The notes: generated from the letters alone by a model not told the origin. A stretch of DNA of 64,000 nt from Paenibacillus pabuli NBRC 13638 (GCF_001514495.1 NZ_BCNM01000022.1:62001-126000); one strand, 5' to 3'; numbered from the stretch's first letter, positions 17,853 through 27,360 are shown. Numbers and translations are program-made.

Positions 17853-18527
17853 ATGACCCAAATCCTTGTCGTGGACGACGATGTGCATATTCGTGAGCTG
17901 ATTACCTTGTTTTTGCGGAATGAGGGATTTGAGATTGTGGTGGCTAAAGACGGTGAGGAAGCATTGGAGATTGTGGGGAAATCCCAAATCGATCTGGTGA
18001 TCCTCGATATTATGATGCCGCGATTGGATGGTTGGGAACTATGCCGGGAGATCCGGCGCCTGGACCTGAATATGCCGCTCTTGATGGTCACGGTGAAAGG
18101 GGAATCAGCTCAGAAAGTGAAGGGATTCCAGCTTGGAACAGACGACTATGTAACGAAGCCCTTCGATCCGCTGGAGCTTGTGATGAGAGTGAAAGCATTG
18201 CTGAAACGGTATCGGATTGTCTCTTCCCAAACGATTCAATTGGGGGGCATCACGCTGAATCGCCGCAGCTTTCAAGTGATTCGAGGTGAAGAGACGCTCA
18301 ATCTGCCTCTAAAGGAGTTCGAATTGCTGTTCATGCTGGCGAACCAGCCTGGACAGATATTTACCCGGGAACAGTTAATTACGAAGATCTGGGGGAGTGA
18401 CTATGAAGGGGATGATCGGACGGTTGATGTTCATATTAAGCGATTGAGGGAAAAATTTGCTGACGATGCACACCATTTTCAGATTGAAACGGCCCGCAGT
18501 CTGGGCTACCGGTTAATGATCACATGA
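17853..18527 (+). CDS. OmpR/PhoB-family response regulator
   Basis: A 224-residue DNA-binding regulator. The receiver domain has the acidic pair at Asp8-Asp10, phosphoacceptor Asp52 in LVILDIMMPRLDGW and Lys102 in TKPFDP. The C-terminal winged helix (about 125-224) has GDDRTVDVHIKRLREKF. The stop overlaps the kinase start by four bases (ATGA), so the two are coupled. TGGAGG lies 11 bases before the ATG. Targets may include the neighbouring hydrolase or methyltransferase, but this is only positional. Confidence 0.95.
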   Translation: MTQILVVDDDVHIRELITLFLRNEGFEIVVAKDGEEALEIVGKSQIDLVILDIMMPRLDGWELCREIRRLDLNMPLLMVTVKGESAQKVKGFQLGTDDYVTKPFDPLELVMRVKALLKRYRIVSSQTIQLGGITLNRRSFQVIRGEETLNLPLKEFELLFMLANQPGQIFTREQLITKIWGSDYEGDDRTVDVHIKRLREKFADDAHHFQIETARSLGYRLMIT

Positions 18528-19876
18528 TCAAAACCTTATACGTTCGCATCATTTTAACATTTCTGGTTGTCATTATCTTCAGTCTGCTGTCGTCTTTCCT
18601 CATAGGGCTCTTTCTGTTCAAAAAAGAAGTAAACCATCTCGGTCAGAATGACATGATTGCAGCAGGTGAGGAAATGATACGTCTCTATGAACAAACACAC
18701 CCGGAGGACCGGGAGGCTTTCATTAAAAGTATGGTGAAGATATCCACCTATCCCATTCATCTATATGATGTTTCCGGCAACGTAACATACTATGATCTGG
18801 ACAATACGGATACCGTTCACATTGCACCAGAGGTGGTTCAAATGGTGTTACAGGATCAGGTCTATCGTTCTCCGGCTGAGGGGGATCAGACCTTTATCGG
18901 TCTTCCTTTCCCATTTCAAGGGGAGCCACGAGCCGTGTTTATGCAATTTTCCCCACAGAACGAAAATATCATTAATCGGATGGTCTTCCTGATATTATTA
19001 CTCGCACTGTTTATCGGAAGCTTCTGTATTCTTATTGCTGCGAGGTACTTGGTGAAACCCATTCAGGTATTAACGCGTGCAACGAAGCGGCTGGCGAAGG
19101 GTGATTTTGACGTGGACATCCAAACGAAACGTGTGGACGAAATGGGAGCTTTAACGCACAGTTTTAATGTGATGGCGAGTGAGCTTAAACAGTTGGAACA
19201 GATGAGACAGGATTTTGTTTCCTATGTATCCCATGAGATTCAAACCCCGTTGACCTCTATTTCCGGTTTTGCCGTGGCGATGAAAAATAGCAGTCTGGTT
19301 GCGGAGGCTGATCGTCATTATTACCTTGATATCATTATTACGGAGAGTGGACGGCTATCCAGACTTAGCGATAATCTGCTGGAGCTTGCATCTCTGGACT
19401 CTGATCATCATCCGTTCGAGGCCACTACCTATAATCTGGATGAGCAAATCCGGCAAATTATCGTTACCTGCGAGCCGCAGTGGTCCACCCAAAATATTCA
19501 GGTTCATCTCGAATTGGCAGAACCGATTCAAGTTACAGCGGATCGGGATCAGCTTAATCAGGTTTGGATGAATCTGCTGGGAAACAGTATCAAGTTTACG
19601 CCAGCGGGCGGGCATATTCACATACAGACCAGTCAGGTAGCGAATGGAGTTCTCTTCACGATAACAGATACGGGTATTGGAATAGCGCCAGAGCAGCTGG
19701 AGTATGTATTTGATCGGTTTTATAAAACAGACCTGTCGCGAAACCGCAGCATCAGCGGCAACGGTTTAGGCCTTGCGATCGTCAAGAAAATCGTGATGCT
19801 CCATCACGGAACCGTCGAAATGAAAAGCCAGGAGGGTGAGGGTACGACGGTGAAGGTTCATCTGCCTTTTAGATGA
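18524..19876 (+). CDS. Sensor histidine kinase
   Basis: A 450-residue membrane kinase. Two membrane helices (about 8-30 and 151-173) flank an extracytoplasmic sensor of about 120 residues. A HAMP linker (174-226) is followed by HisKA with the phospho-accepting His237 in FVSYVSHEIQTPLTSISG, then the ATPase domain with N, G1 and G2 boxes (NQVWMNLLGNSIKFT, ITDTGIGIAPE, SGNGLGLAIVKK). The organisation and coupled OmpR-type regulator match PhoR/WalK-like systems. The signal sensed is not evident; the sensor region has no recognised fold. Confidence 0.95.
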   Translation: MIKTLYVRIILTFLVVIIFSLLSSFLIGLFLFKKEVNHLGQNDMIAAGEEMIRLYEQTHPEDREAFIKSMVKISTYPIHLYDVSGNVTYYDLDNTDTVHIAPEVVQMVLQDQVYRSPAEGDQTFIGLPFPFQGEPRAVFMQFSPQNENIINRMVFLILLLALFIGSFCILIAARYLVKPIQVLTRATKRLAKGDFDVDIQTKRVDEMGALTHSFNVMASELKQLEQMRQDFVSYVSHEIQTPLTSISGFAVAMKNSSLVAEADRHYYLDIIITESGRLSRLSDNLLELASLDSDHHPFEATTYNLDEQIRQIIVTCEPQWSTQNIQVHLELAEPIQVTADRDQLNQVWMNLLGNSIKFTPAGGHIHIQTSQVANGVLFTITDTGIGIAPEQLEYVFDRFYKTDLSRNRSISGNGLGLAIVKKIVMLHHGTVEMKSQEGEGTTVKVHLPFR

Positions 19877-19885
19877 GTTCTTGTT

Positions 19886-20662
19886 CTAGCGTTTAACTCC
19901 AAACCATACAGTCCACAGGTCCTTTTCGACAATCGGGTGATGAACGGGCTCCAGCTTACGTTCCACGTATTCCACTAATTCTTGCATCTCCTCATCGGAC
20001 AGTTCATGAAGGAGTGAGCGGCCGGTGCGCAACAATATATCTTCCTTCAAAGACTCCATATCTTCGTACACACGGCGAGTTTCCCATAGGGAAATGGTCT
20101 GGTCGAGCCTGAACCCGTTTGCTTCCATCGCCTGCTGGACCTGATTGGCATCATATCTGCGATTCACTTCCAACTCGATCAACTGAGGGAATTTTTCGAA
20201 GAAAAAACCTCTTAAATGATGTTCGTTTCCAGGGTGTATGCAGTCCTGAGGAGTACGATCCTGAATGATGAGAGTTCCACCTGGTTTTAAAATTCGATGG
20301 GCTTCCCGAAAACAAGCGTCTAAATCGTTAAGGTGATGAATCAACGCCCGCTCTAACACAAGGTCGAATTTATGATCAGGGAGGTGGGTATCGTAGGCAT
20401 TGCCTAGTGAAAAAGTAATGTGCTGAATCGATTTGCAGTTTGTAGTGGCTCCCTTTAACATCTCCTGGGAAAAATCAACACCGGTAACCTGTACAGCTCC
20501 CATATGGGCCAGAGCTTGAGTATATATACCACCGCCACAGCCAATGTCAGCGACATATTTCCCGGATACGTCCACATTTTCTTGGATCATGGAGATCCAG
20601 GATTCGTTCGCAGACCTTGTAGTATAAGTGGAACGATTCTGTTCATCATGAAAATCAATAGG
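19886..20662 (-). CDS. Class I SAM-dependent methyltransferase
   Basis: A 258-residue enzyme of the UbiE/COQ5-like group. Motif I is VADIGCGGGIYTQAL (residues 38-51), followed by VTGVDFSQEMLKGA and LERALIHHLNDLDACFREAHRILKPGGTLIIQDRT. The methyl acceptor is unknown. The ATG at 20662 is preferred over one 36 bp upstream because GGAGAGGAG precedes it, while the upstream ATG abuts a palindrome in the leader. It is convergent with the histidine kinase gene and has its own promoter with a possible operator. Confidence 0.85.
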   Translation of the reverse strand, partial: PIDFHDEQNRSTYTTRSANESWISMIQENVDVSGKYVADIGCGGGIYTQALAHMGAVQVTGVDFSQEMLKGATTNCKSIQHITFSLGNAYDTHLPDHKFDLVLERALIHHLNDLDACFREAHRILKPGGTLIIQDRTPQDCIHPGNEHHLRGFFFEKFPQLIELEVNRRYDANQVQQAMEANGFRLDQTISLWETRRVYEDMESLKEDILLRTGRSLLHELSDEEMQELVEYVERKLEPVHHPIVEKDLWTVWFGVKR

Positions 20663-20701
20663 CATATAAACGACTCCTCTCCCTTGTTTTAATTTCATCT
20701 G

Positions 20702-20736
20702 ATGAAACTTGGTTTCATTAAATCAACACCATTATA
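20702..20736 (-). promoter_or_regulatory. Methyltransferase promoter (-10) with overlapping palindrome
   Basis: On the minus strand an extended -10, TGGTATAAT (TATAAT at 20736-20731), is followed at about the transcription start by the palindrome ATGAAAC-N3-GTTTCAT (20718-20702). That placement suits a repressor operator. No clear -35 is needed for an extended -10. The rest of the 340-bp gap (20737-21002) shows no gene, only AT-rich sequence in front of the permease. Confidence 0.55.
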
Positions 20737-21002
20737 CCATAGATATCCAGTGCCGTTTGAGGTAAAATCTCGTCTTTTCCAACTCATTTCTGCTTTTTCA
20801 ATAAATCCACCTTCCACGGTCTGCCGTATTCATTAAGGGGTTATCCTGTTACTGTGTGCTGAATCCGCTTCCTTACATTCCTTGTTGTATTTCTGCGGCA
20901 CATCTCGTACAATTTGGTGAAGCAATCCTGTATTGCGTTAATGTGAAAATGAAAATGTAATCTTACAACACGAAGCTGTACACAAGAAAAGGGGAGAATC
21001 GT

Positions 21003-22382
21003 TTGGAATCGAAGCAACTATCAAGAGGGCTGAAGCCCCGTCATGTAGAGCTGATTGCACTCGGGGGTACGATCGGCGTTGGATTGTTCATGGGATCGGC
21101 AAGTACGATCAAATGGGCAGGTCCTTCCGTACTGCTGGCCTATTTGCTGGCCGGGATCATTATCTTTTTTGTCATGCGTATTATGGGAGAAATGTTGATT
21201 CAGGAACCGGTCACCGGTTCGTTTGCCACATTTGCTCACAAATATATCAGTCCGCTTGCCGGGTTCCTGACTGCCTGGAGTTACTGGTTCCTCTGGGTCA
21301 CGGTTGGGATGGCGGAAGTTACGGCGATCGGGATTTATGTAGGCTATTGGTTCCCGGATATTCCACAATGGCTGCCTGCCTTGGCTGGTGTGCTTATTAT
21401 TGCGGCAGCGAATCTGGCAGCGGTAAAGTACTATGGCGAATTCGAATTCTGGTTTGCACTGATCAAGGTAACGGCAATTGTCTTCATGATTGTGATCGGA
21501 ACCGGACTTATCTTCTTCGGCTGGGGGAACGGAGGACAGCCAATCGGGCTATCAAATCTGGTGAGCCATGGCGGTTTTTTCCCTGGAGGGATCAAAGGCT
21601 TCCTCTTCGCGCTGTGTATTGTTACGGCTGCGTATCAGGGCGTTGAAATGGTCGGTATTACAGCAGGCGAAGCGGAGAATCCGAAGCATACGCTGCGTAA
21701 AGCGATCAAAAATATTGTGTGGCGTATTCTCATTTTTTACGTCGGCGCGATCTTTGTCATCGTGACATTGTACCCTTGGAATGAAGTGGGAGAGACGGGA
21801 AGTCCGTTTGTAGTGACGTTTGCCAAAGTCGGCATTGTGGCTGCTGCGGGGATTATCAACTTTGTCGTGCTTACCGCTGCGATGTCGGGATGTAACAGTG
21901 GGATCTATAGTGCAGGACGTATGCTTTACACCCTTGCGGAGAATGGACAGGCACCGGCCTTTTTCAAAAAGTTATCCAAAGGCGGGGTTCCCCGCAACAG
22001 TATTGTCATTACGATTTCCTTGCTGCTGGTGGGTGTGATACTCAACTACCTGATGCCGGATTCCAAGCTGTTCCTGTACATCTACAGTGCAAGTGTTCTT
22101 CCGGGGATGGTTCCGTGGTTTGCTCTGGCCTTCAGCCAGTTCAGGTTCAGAAAGCGTTGGGGCAATGAGATGGGAGACCACAATTTTAAATCCAAATGGT
22201 TCCCGATCAGCAACTATATCATCATCGTCTATTTGACGCTCGTTATTATCGGTATGGCGTTTAACCCGGATACCCGGCTACCCCTGATTGTCGGGGCTAC
22301 ATTTATGGCGATCGTTGTGATCGGATATTTCGTATTTGGCATAGGAAAAAGACAGCGGGTAGATGAAGGCGAAGATCACTAG
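21003..22382 (+). CDS. Amino-acid permease of the APC superfamily (AAT family)
   Basis: A 459-residue transporter with about 12 membrane helices. The N-terminal signature RHVELIALGGTIGVGLFMGSA is typical of the AAT family (proline, GABA, alanine, aromatic amino acid permeases), as are GGFFPGGIKGFLFAL and YQGVEMVGITAGEAENP. It resembles Bacillus YtnA/AapA-like permeases; the substrate cannot be told. The start is TTG after AAGGGGAG. It is monocistronic, with a hairpin-forming repeat element downstream. Confidence 0.9.
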   Translation: MESKQLSRGLKPRHVELIALGGTIGVGLFMGSASTIKWAGPSVLLAYLLAGIIIFFVMRIMGEMLIQEPVTGSFATFAHKYISPLAGFLTAWSYWFLWVTVGMAEVTAIGIYVGYWFPDIPQWLPALAGVLIIAAANLAAVKYYGEFEFWFALIKVTAIVFMIVIGTGLIFFGWGNGGQPIGLSNLVSHGGFFPGGIKGFLFALCIVTAAYQGVEMVGITAGEAENPKHTLRKAIKNIVWRILIFYVGAIFVIVTLYPWNEVGETGSPFVVTFAKVGIVAAAGIINFVVLTAAMSGCNSGIYSAGRMLYTLAENGQAPAFFKKLSKGGVPRNSIVITISLLLVGVILNYLMPDSKLFLYIYSASVLPGMVPWFALAFSQFRFRKRWGNEMGDHNFKSKWFPISNYIIIVYLTLVIIGMAFNPDTRLPLIVGATFMAIVVIGYFVFGIGKRQRVDEGEDH

Positions 22383-22417
22383 CCTCATATTATAAAATCG
22401 TTGAGATGAACGTGTTT

Positions 22418-22585
22418 AGAAGTTGTACCTGAATTTTACACCGGAACGGAGAGGGCAGAACCAATCTGAAGAAGCGAAGCGTGCGCCTTTATCCCCGGAT
22501 TTTCCCTTTTTAAAAAGGTGAATCAAAAAATCTGGGGATAAGAGCGATCGGAAGATGGTACTGCACTCGTAGTGGCAAGGTGTAT
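22418..22585. repeat. Dispersed extragenic repeat with long hairpin
   Basis: The element begins AGAAGTTGTACCTGAATTTT, continues AACGGAGAGGGCAGAACCAA, then GAAGAAGCGAAGCG, and contains a long imperfect stem (TTATCCCCGGATTTT...AAATCTGGGGATAA, 22489-22541). Its first 45 bases recur in diverged form at 37075-37123. It may also stop transcription after the permease. Its dispersed nature is supported here only by the one partial second copy. Confidence 0.6.
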
Positions 22586-22667
22586 AATTTCCCTAGTCAA
22601 CTTATTATCGTAATATCATACGTGCATTCCTTGAATACATTGGAGAACCTTCGGGAGATCCAGTGTC

Positions 22668-23078
22668 ATGAAGGGAGTGCATTTTTTGTTTTGGATTTAT
22701 CTTATATTCAATGTAGTGATGCTGGTGTGGCTGATTGGGGGCCGAAACAAACCTCGGAAAATGGTGTGGGGAGGATGGGGCATATCGGTTGTATTTTTGT
22801 TGGTCCATGGGATGATTGAGGGATTGCGTTGGCCCATGATTCCGGCGTATCTGCTTACACTGGTTCCACTGATTGTTTTAATTGCTAAGGCTGGAGTTTC
22901 CAAGTCAACAGGTCAGGCTCTATTATACAACCTCCAGTCACTGGAGATTCAAAGTCGGAAGGTTTGCCATGGAAATGTTCCGATTCAGTTTAAATTCCAC
23001 CCATCTCGGTTACAAAGGAAAGAGTGCAACTTTTATGAAAACAACTTACAAAATAAAATAAATCCGAGGAGGAATTGA
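22668..23078 (+). CDS. Truncated membrane-anchor protein, probably N-terminal part of an alpha/beta hydrolase
   Basis: 136 residues. The first 85 form three membrane helices (HFLFWIYLIFNVVMLVWLIGG, WGGWGISVVFLLVHGMIEG, WPMIPAYLLTLVPLIVLIAKA). That arrangement and the EGLRWPMIPAYLLTL stretch resemble the N-terminal anchor of Firmicute dienelactone-hydrolase or PAF-acetylhydrolase-like proteins, recalled from memory. From about residue 90 the sequence becomes low-quality (LQSLEIQSRKVCHGNVPIQF) and no hydrolase domain follows. It ends right before the SDR start. It is likely a degraded gene; translation is possible but function doubtful. Confidence 0.5.
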   Translation: MKGVHFLFWIYLIFNVVMLVWLIGGRNKPRKMVWGGWGISVVFLLVHGMIEGLRWPMIPAYLLTLVPLIVLIAKAGVSKSTGQALLYNLQSLEIQSRKVCHGNVPIQFKFHPSRLQRKECNFYENNLQNKINPRRN

Positions 23079-23080
23079 AC

Positions 23081-23983
23081 ATGGCTAATCAAGACCAACA
23101 CACCATTCAAGATCCGACGACACAATACCCGAAGGCTACATCAGATTGGAAACAACAGCAGGAGGAGCCGGGGCTTCAGCGGGAAATGAACCCTGTACCT
23201 GATGCAGGTGAGAAAAGCTATAAAGGCAGCGGGCGTCTGACCGGACGTAAAGCCGTTGTGACCGGAGCCGATAGCGGTATTGGTCGGGCAGCAGCCATCG
23301 CTTTTGCTCGTGAAGGCGCGGATGTCGTTCTGGCTTACCTTCCTGAGGAAGAAGCAGATGCGAAGGAAGTGGTCAAGCTGATCGAGGAAGCAGGCCGCAA
23401 AGCTGTTGCGATTCCAGGTGACCTGAAGGATGAGAAATACTGCGAAGAACTCATTGAGTCTGCTGTAAAAGAGCTGGGCGGGATCGATATTCTTGCTAAC
23501 GTGGCAGGTAAACAACAGTTTGTTGAGCAGATCGCTGATCTGACCACAGAACAATTTGATGCGACGTTCAAAACCAATGTCTATTCGATGTTCTGGCTCT
23601 GCAAAGCAGCGGTGAAACACATGAAACCAGGCAGTTCCATTATTAACACGTCTTCTATTCAGGCATATAAGCCATCTCCAATCCTGCTGGATTATGCAAC
23701 AACAAAGGCAGCAATCAATACCTTCAGCAAAGCGCTGGCCCAGCAAGTCGGCAGCAAAGGCATCCGTGTAAATGTCGTCGCACCAGGTCCGGTATGGACA
23801 CCGCTGCAGGTCGTTGGTGGACAACCCGTAGAGAAACTTGCAAGTTTCGGCTCCAATACTCCGCTTGGTCGGGCAGGGCAGCCTGCCGAGATGGCGCCTG
23901 CGTTTGTCTTCCTGGCAAGTCAGGAATCGAGCTATGTGAGCGGTGAGACATTGAACGCCAACGGCGGTACAGTTAGTCCGTAA
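23081..23983 (+). CDS. SDR-family oxidoreductase (general stress protein 39-like)
   Basis: A 300-residue short-chain dehydrogenase with the N-terminal extension seen in Bacillus YdaD/YhdF/YhxC-like stress proteins (QHTIQDPTTQYPKA). The cofactor motif is TGADSGIG from Thr61, then NVAGKQQ, with the catalytic Ser in IINTSSIQAY and Tyr205-Lys209 (YATTK). NAD(P)-dependent; substrate unknown. The ATG at 23081 follows GAGGAGG by eight bases; a TTG six bases upstream is less likely. It has its own terminator. Confidence 0.92.
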   Translation: MANQDQHTIQDPTTQYPKATSDWKQQQEEPGLQREMNPVPDAGEKSYKGSGRLTGRKAVVTGADSGIGRAAAIAFAREGADVVLAYLPEEEADAKEVVKLIEEAGRKAVAIPGDLKDEKYCEELIESAVKELGGIDILANVAGKQQFVEQIADLTTEQFDATFKTNVYSMFWLCKAAVKHMKPGSSIINTSSIQAYKPSPILLDYATTKAAINTFSKALAQQVGSKGIRVNVVAPGPVWTPLQVVGGQPVEKLASFGSNTPLGRAGQPAEMAPAFVFLASQESSYVSGETLNANGGTVSP

Positions 23984-24038
23984 TATTGGATATAAAAGGT
24001 CTATGAGTCATAGGTCAGTGATCATCGGCAAGTGAAGC

Positions 24039-24080
24039 AAAGAACTCCATTCCCGAATGTAGGGGAATGGAGTTCTTTGT
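24039..24080. terminator. Bidirectional terminator between SDR and lipoprotein genes
   Basis: The stem AAAGAACTCCATTCCC/GGGGAATGGAGTTCTTT with a 7-base loop serves both converging genes. Confidence 0.85.
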
Positions 24081-24108
24081 TGATATGGAATTTTTCATAA
24101 TTATTGAA

Positions 24109-26622
24109 TTACTTCTGTTCCGGGTTAGAGTCCAGAATGGCGTAACTGCCGAGTGTAGCCAACTGCGCCGTACCCAGAAGGGCTTCATCTACGGCAGCAA
24201 GAGCTTCGCCTGCAGCGGTCATCAGTTCATCTGAATCAACGGGCGAGGCAAAACGGAGAATGACCCGTTTCTCCCCATTTTTCAGTTCACTCTCAGTCTT
24301 CGTTTTGTATTCACTAATCGAAGCGACTTCGAGATCGTTCTGTACATAATAATCGTTCGCATCACTTTCGCCATTAAACAGAGCGAGTTCGGAATCAAGC
24401 CAGTAATCCTTATCCGCAATCGTTTTCTGACTTTCAGCCGTCTCATCATTTGCATTGTACAGGAAGTAAGGAATACCGGAATTGGTCAGGTTGTTGGTGG
24501 CATCCACATGGAACCATTCATTCCCGATTTTGACCTTGTTCCACGCATGAGGAACACCGCTGGATGCTCCAGTTACGACAATGCTTTCCAGTCCAGACAG
24601 ATCGGAGAGCAGTTTGTAGACGGAAGCATAGCTGGCACATACGCCAACGCCTTTGACAAGGATACCGTAAGTTGTAAACGAATCGTTGAACTGTGCATCC
24701 ACATTTTTAAAGTTGTTCTGTTCCGCATTTTCCAATGCAGCATCATCATACTTCGCGTTATCGTTCAGATAATCGTAGATGGCTTTCCGTTTCTCATCAT
24801 CCTTCATGTCATGCTTGATGATGGAAGCAACCACTTCGTTTGCTTTGGCAATAATCTCGTCCTGTTTCTTCTGGATGACATCTGCCGACTCATTGTAATG
24901 GATCGAAAGGGTAAGTGTACCGTAATTGTATTCAAAACCTTCTACACCAAGAATCAATGGATTCTGGTACATCACTTTCAGGACAACATCCGAGAGCGTT
25001 GTGAAATTTTGGGCTTCTGGAAAAGCTTTTAATGAGATCTTGTCTTGGGCAGCGATCATGTTTTTGGCTAAAACTTCTTCCAATGCAGAATCTGCATTGA
25101 TCATTGCATCGCCTGTAGCCGGCTCAGGAACCGTCTCCTGATTGCCTTGTTCAACATTTTGCTGTGTATTGGATTTTTGCTCATCTACCAGATTATCCTC
25201 TTCAATTTCGGAAGCTGGATCAGGAGATTCACTCGTAATTTCATCAGAAGCTTTATCGGAAGTTTCATCGGCAGCCTCGGTGGATACCGGATCTGTTTTA
25301 TCTTCTGACGCTCCAGTATCGGTTGTGGACTCCGTAGAAGGAGCTTCTTCCACCGTCGGTTCTGCTTCTGTTTCCGTTGCCGGCTCAGTCGCATCATGAT
25401 TGTTGATAATGGTTGGCACATTAGGTGCAGGGACGTATGGTGTGTCATTTTTTGGTTCCACGAGTCCGTTACTGGACTCAGCGACCGTTTGATTATTCAA
25501 TTTGTCCAGGTCTTCTTGGGTGATATTTTCTACCCGTACGTAACTTTTCAGAGCTGTTCCTTTAATGTGAAAAGGAATATTCGTTTCGTTAAATTCTGAG
25601 ATTTCTACGTTGGCGGTATCATAGACAATGGTTTCACGGGCTAGAGATCCGTCATTGTACTCAACTGTTGTTTTCTGAGGAAGTAGATCTATATTCTTTA
25701 GTTTCTCCATGTACAGTTGTTCTTTCAACGCTGTCGGTAATTGGGAAGCAAGTGGAGCAGTAGGGACCCCTTTGCTAAAATTGGACTCTTTGCCTCCACC
25801 CATTGCAGTGACGTAATATTCTCCTCGTATACCATGGTTCTGATGAGTAGTTATCATTTCATTATAAGTCCCAAGCCCGCCTCTTCCGTCCTTCATAAAA
25901 TCATTAAAGGAAGTCTCAGTCGTTACCGCAATATCTAAAGGTATACTATTGCTGAAAGCATCCTCTTCGCCAGTTAAAGGCTTGTTTGTATCAAAGTCGG
26001 TTAGGTCAGAACGTTTATAAATTTTATATTCAGTTGCACCCTCAACCTTGTCCCAGACCAACTTGAACCGTCTATCTTTGTCAATTTCGTATCTTAAGTT
26101 GGGTACAGGTAACTCTGATTTCACTGTGAACGGAATGATGATTGGATGGTCGAGCAATGTCAGTTTCGCTGAATCTGGATCATAATTCAGACGAATGTAA
26201 TAAATGGGGGCCCCACCCCAAGAGCTTTGACCCTTGGTTCTCATTGAATCTGAGCTTAAAACTCCCCAACCAAGAGGTTTAATAGAAATACTATTGTCAT
26301 GAATATTGGACAACAATGCTACTTCACTTGCTTTAAGTGCTTTTATATCGGTATGTACTGAAATCATATCACTCAGCGACCAGTTAGATTTACTTAAATC
26401 AGCTTTAAACTTAAACGTAAATTCTTCATCCTGAGCTACGTTATACATCGGCATGATTGCTTTATCCGAATCGGAGCCGTACTTCTGCTTCAAACTTAAT
26501 ACGCTAGAGCCTTCTAATGTTTCTGTGGGGTTATTCTCGGACGGACTACTCTCCTTGTCATTGCTCTGGCAACCAGCCAATAACAGAGTGAGCGCAAACA
26601 TAATCAAAAATAAACGTTTCAT
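24109..26622 (-). CDS. Large lipoprotein with FnIII-like and transglutaminase-like domains
   Basis: An 837-residue exported lipoprotein. The signal ends in the lipobox LLAGC (Cys18). A fibronectin-like module lies near residues 175-270 (RFKLVWDKVEGATEYKIYKRS). A Glu/Thr/Ser-rich linker (about 410-520) spans the wall. The C-terminal part is a transglutaminase/protease-like fold with the papain-type triad Cys662 (GVCASYASVY), His692 (VPHAWNKV) and Asp707 (FHVDATNN). Such domains crosslink or cleave proteins at the surface; the substrate is unknown. The ATG at 26622 fits the signal peptide; a TTG 36 bases upstream adds only a polar extension. It is monocistronic. Confidence 0.85.
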   Translation of the reverse strand: MKRLFLIMFALTLLLAGCQSNDKESSPSENNPTETLEGSSVLSLKQKYGSDSDKAIMPMYNVAQDEEFTFKFKADLSKSNWSLSDMISVHTDIKALKASEVALLSNIHDNSISIKPLGWGVLSSDSMRTKGQSSWGGAPIYYIRLNYDPDSAKLTLLDHPIIIPFTVKSELPVPNLRYEIDKDRRFKLVWDKVEGATEYKIYKRSDLTDFDTNKPLTGEEDAFSNSIPLDIAVTTETSFNDFMKDGRGGLGTYNEMITTHQNHGIRGEYYVTAMGGGKESNFSKGVPTAPLASQLPTALKEQLYMEKLKNIDLLPQKTTVEYNDGSLARETIVYDTANVEISEFNETNIPFHIKGTALKSYVRVENITQEDLDKLNNQTVAESSNGLVEPKNDTPYVPAPNVPTIINNHDATEPATETEAEPTVEEAPSTESTTDTGASEDKTDPVSTEAADETSDKASDEITSESPDPASEIEEDNLVDEQKSNTQQNVEQGNQETVPEPATGDAMINADSALEEVLAKNMIAAQDKISLKAFPEAQNFTTLSDVVLKVMYQNPLILGVEGFEYNYGTLTLSIHYNESADVIQKKQDEIIAKANEVVASIIKHDMKDDEKRKAIYDYLNDNAKYDDAALENAEQNNFKNVDAQFNDSFTTYGILVKGVGVCASYASVYKLLSDLSGLESIVVTGASSGVPHAWNKVKIGNEWFHVDATNNLTNSGIPYFLYNANDETAESQKTIADKDYWLDSELALFNGESDANDYYVQNDLEVASISEYKTKTESELKNGEKRVILRFASPVDSDELMTAAGEALAAVDEALLGTAQLATLGSYAILDSNPEQK

Positions 26623-26940
26623 GGTACACCGCTTTCTCGTTTTTCTAAGTTGTTGCAAAGGCTAATTCCTGAAAAATTCCAAACACCGGAGATTATCATC
26701 TCTGGTTAAAACCCATTTTCGAACCTCTTATCAGCAAAACCTCCTATTAATTCCCTAATGTCTTTTGCTAGTCTATGGTCATATAGACTTATTGTCAAGA
26801 TATGTAATGGTATATTATGACTATATACAATAGAGTAAGAATCCTGTATAAGAGCCAGTTAAATTGATCTTTGCGAGAGAGTGAGTATTGTCGAGACTTC
26901 TGATACAATGCATGATAAAGCGAAAAATGGAGTGGATCGA
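26623..26940. other. Intergenic region, AT-rich, no gene seen
   Basis: These 318 bases separate the lipoprotein and SnoaL-like genes, which diverge. The stretch around 26790-26835 (TTGTCA, TATATTATGA, TATATACAAT) looks promoter-like, but no single -35/-10 pair stands out. Confidence 0.4.
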
Positions 26941-27360
26941 ATGACGCCAGAACAGATTGTCAGGACTTTTTTTGAAGAAGTGCGCTCGGGTCGCAATCTT
27001 GATTATGCCAATACACTGATGGCTGAGCAGGTATTAGCTCACCAAGTGATCTCGGAAGAGGAAGTGACAGTCACAAGAACACCTTCCGATTATGCAGATC
27101 ATGTGAGGGAAATGATCGAGGCCTATGGAGATTTTTCGCTCCAGATTCAGGAGCTGCTTGCACAGGGAGATAAAGTATATGTACGCTGGAGACAAGTGGG
27201 TACTCATGTCGGAGAGGTGGATGGATATGCGCCGACCAACCTGCCAGTAATTGAGATTGCGAGTGCAGTATATCGAGTGGAGAATGGAAGAATTGCAGAA
27301 TATTGGATTCAGATCGACAGGCTGGGGATCGAAAAGCAATTGGAACGCAATCAGAGCTGA
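26941..27360 (+). CDS. SnoaL-like (NTF2-fold) protein
   Basis: A 139-residue protein of the SnoaL/ester-cyclase type: FFEEVRSGRNLDYANTLMAEQVLAHQ, then QIQELLAQGDKVYVRWRQVGTHVGE and the ending VYRVENGRIAEYWIQIDRLGI. The NTF2-like fold forms a small-molecule cavity; many members have no known substrate. The ATG at 26941 has GGAGTGG eight bases before it and matches the family's N-terminus, so the GTG at 26881 is thought too early. It stands alone. Confidence 0.75.
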   Translation: MTPEQIVRTFFEEVRSGRNLDYANTLMAEQVLAHQVISEEEVTVTRTPSDYADHVREMIEAYGDFSLQIQELLAQGDKVYVRWRQVGTHVGEVDGYAPTNLPVIEIASAVYRVENGRIAEYWIQIDRLGIEKQLERNQS

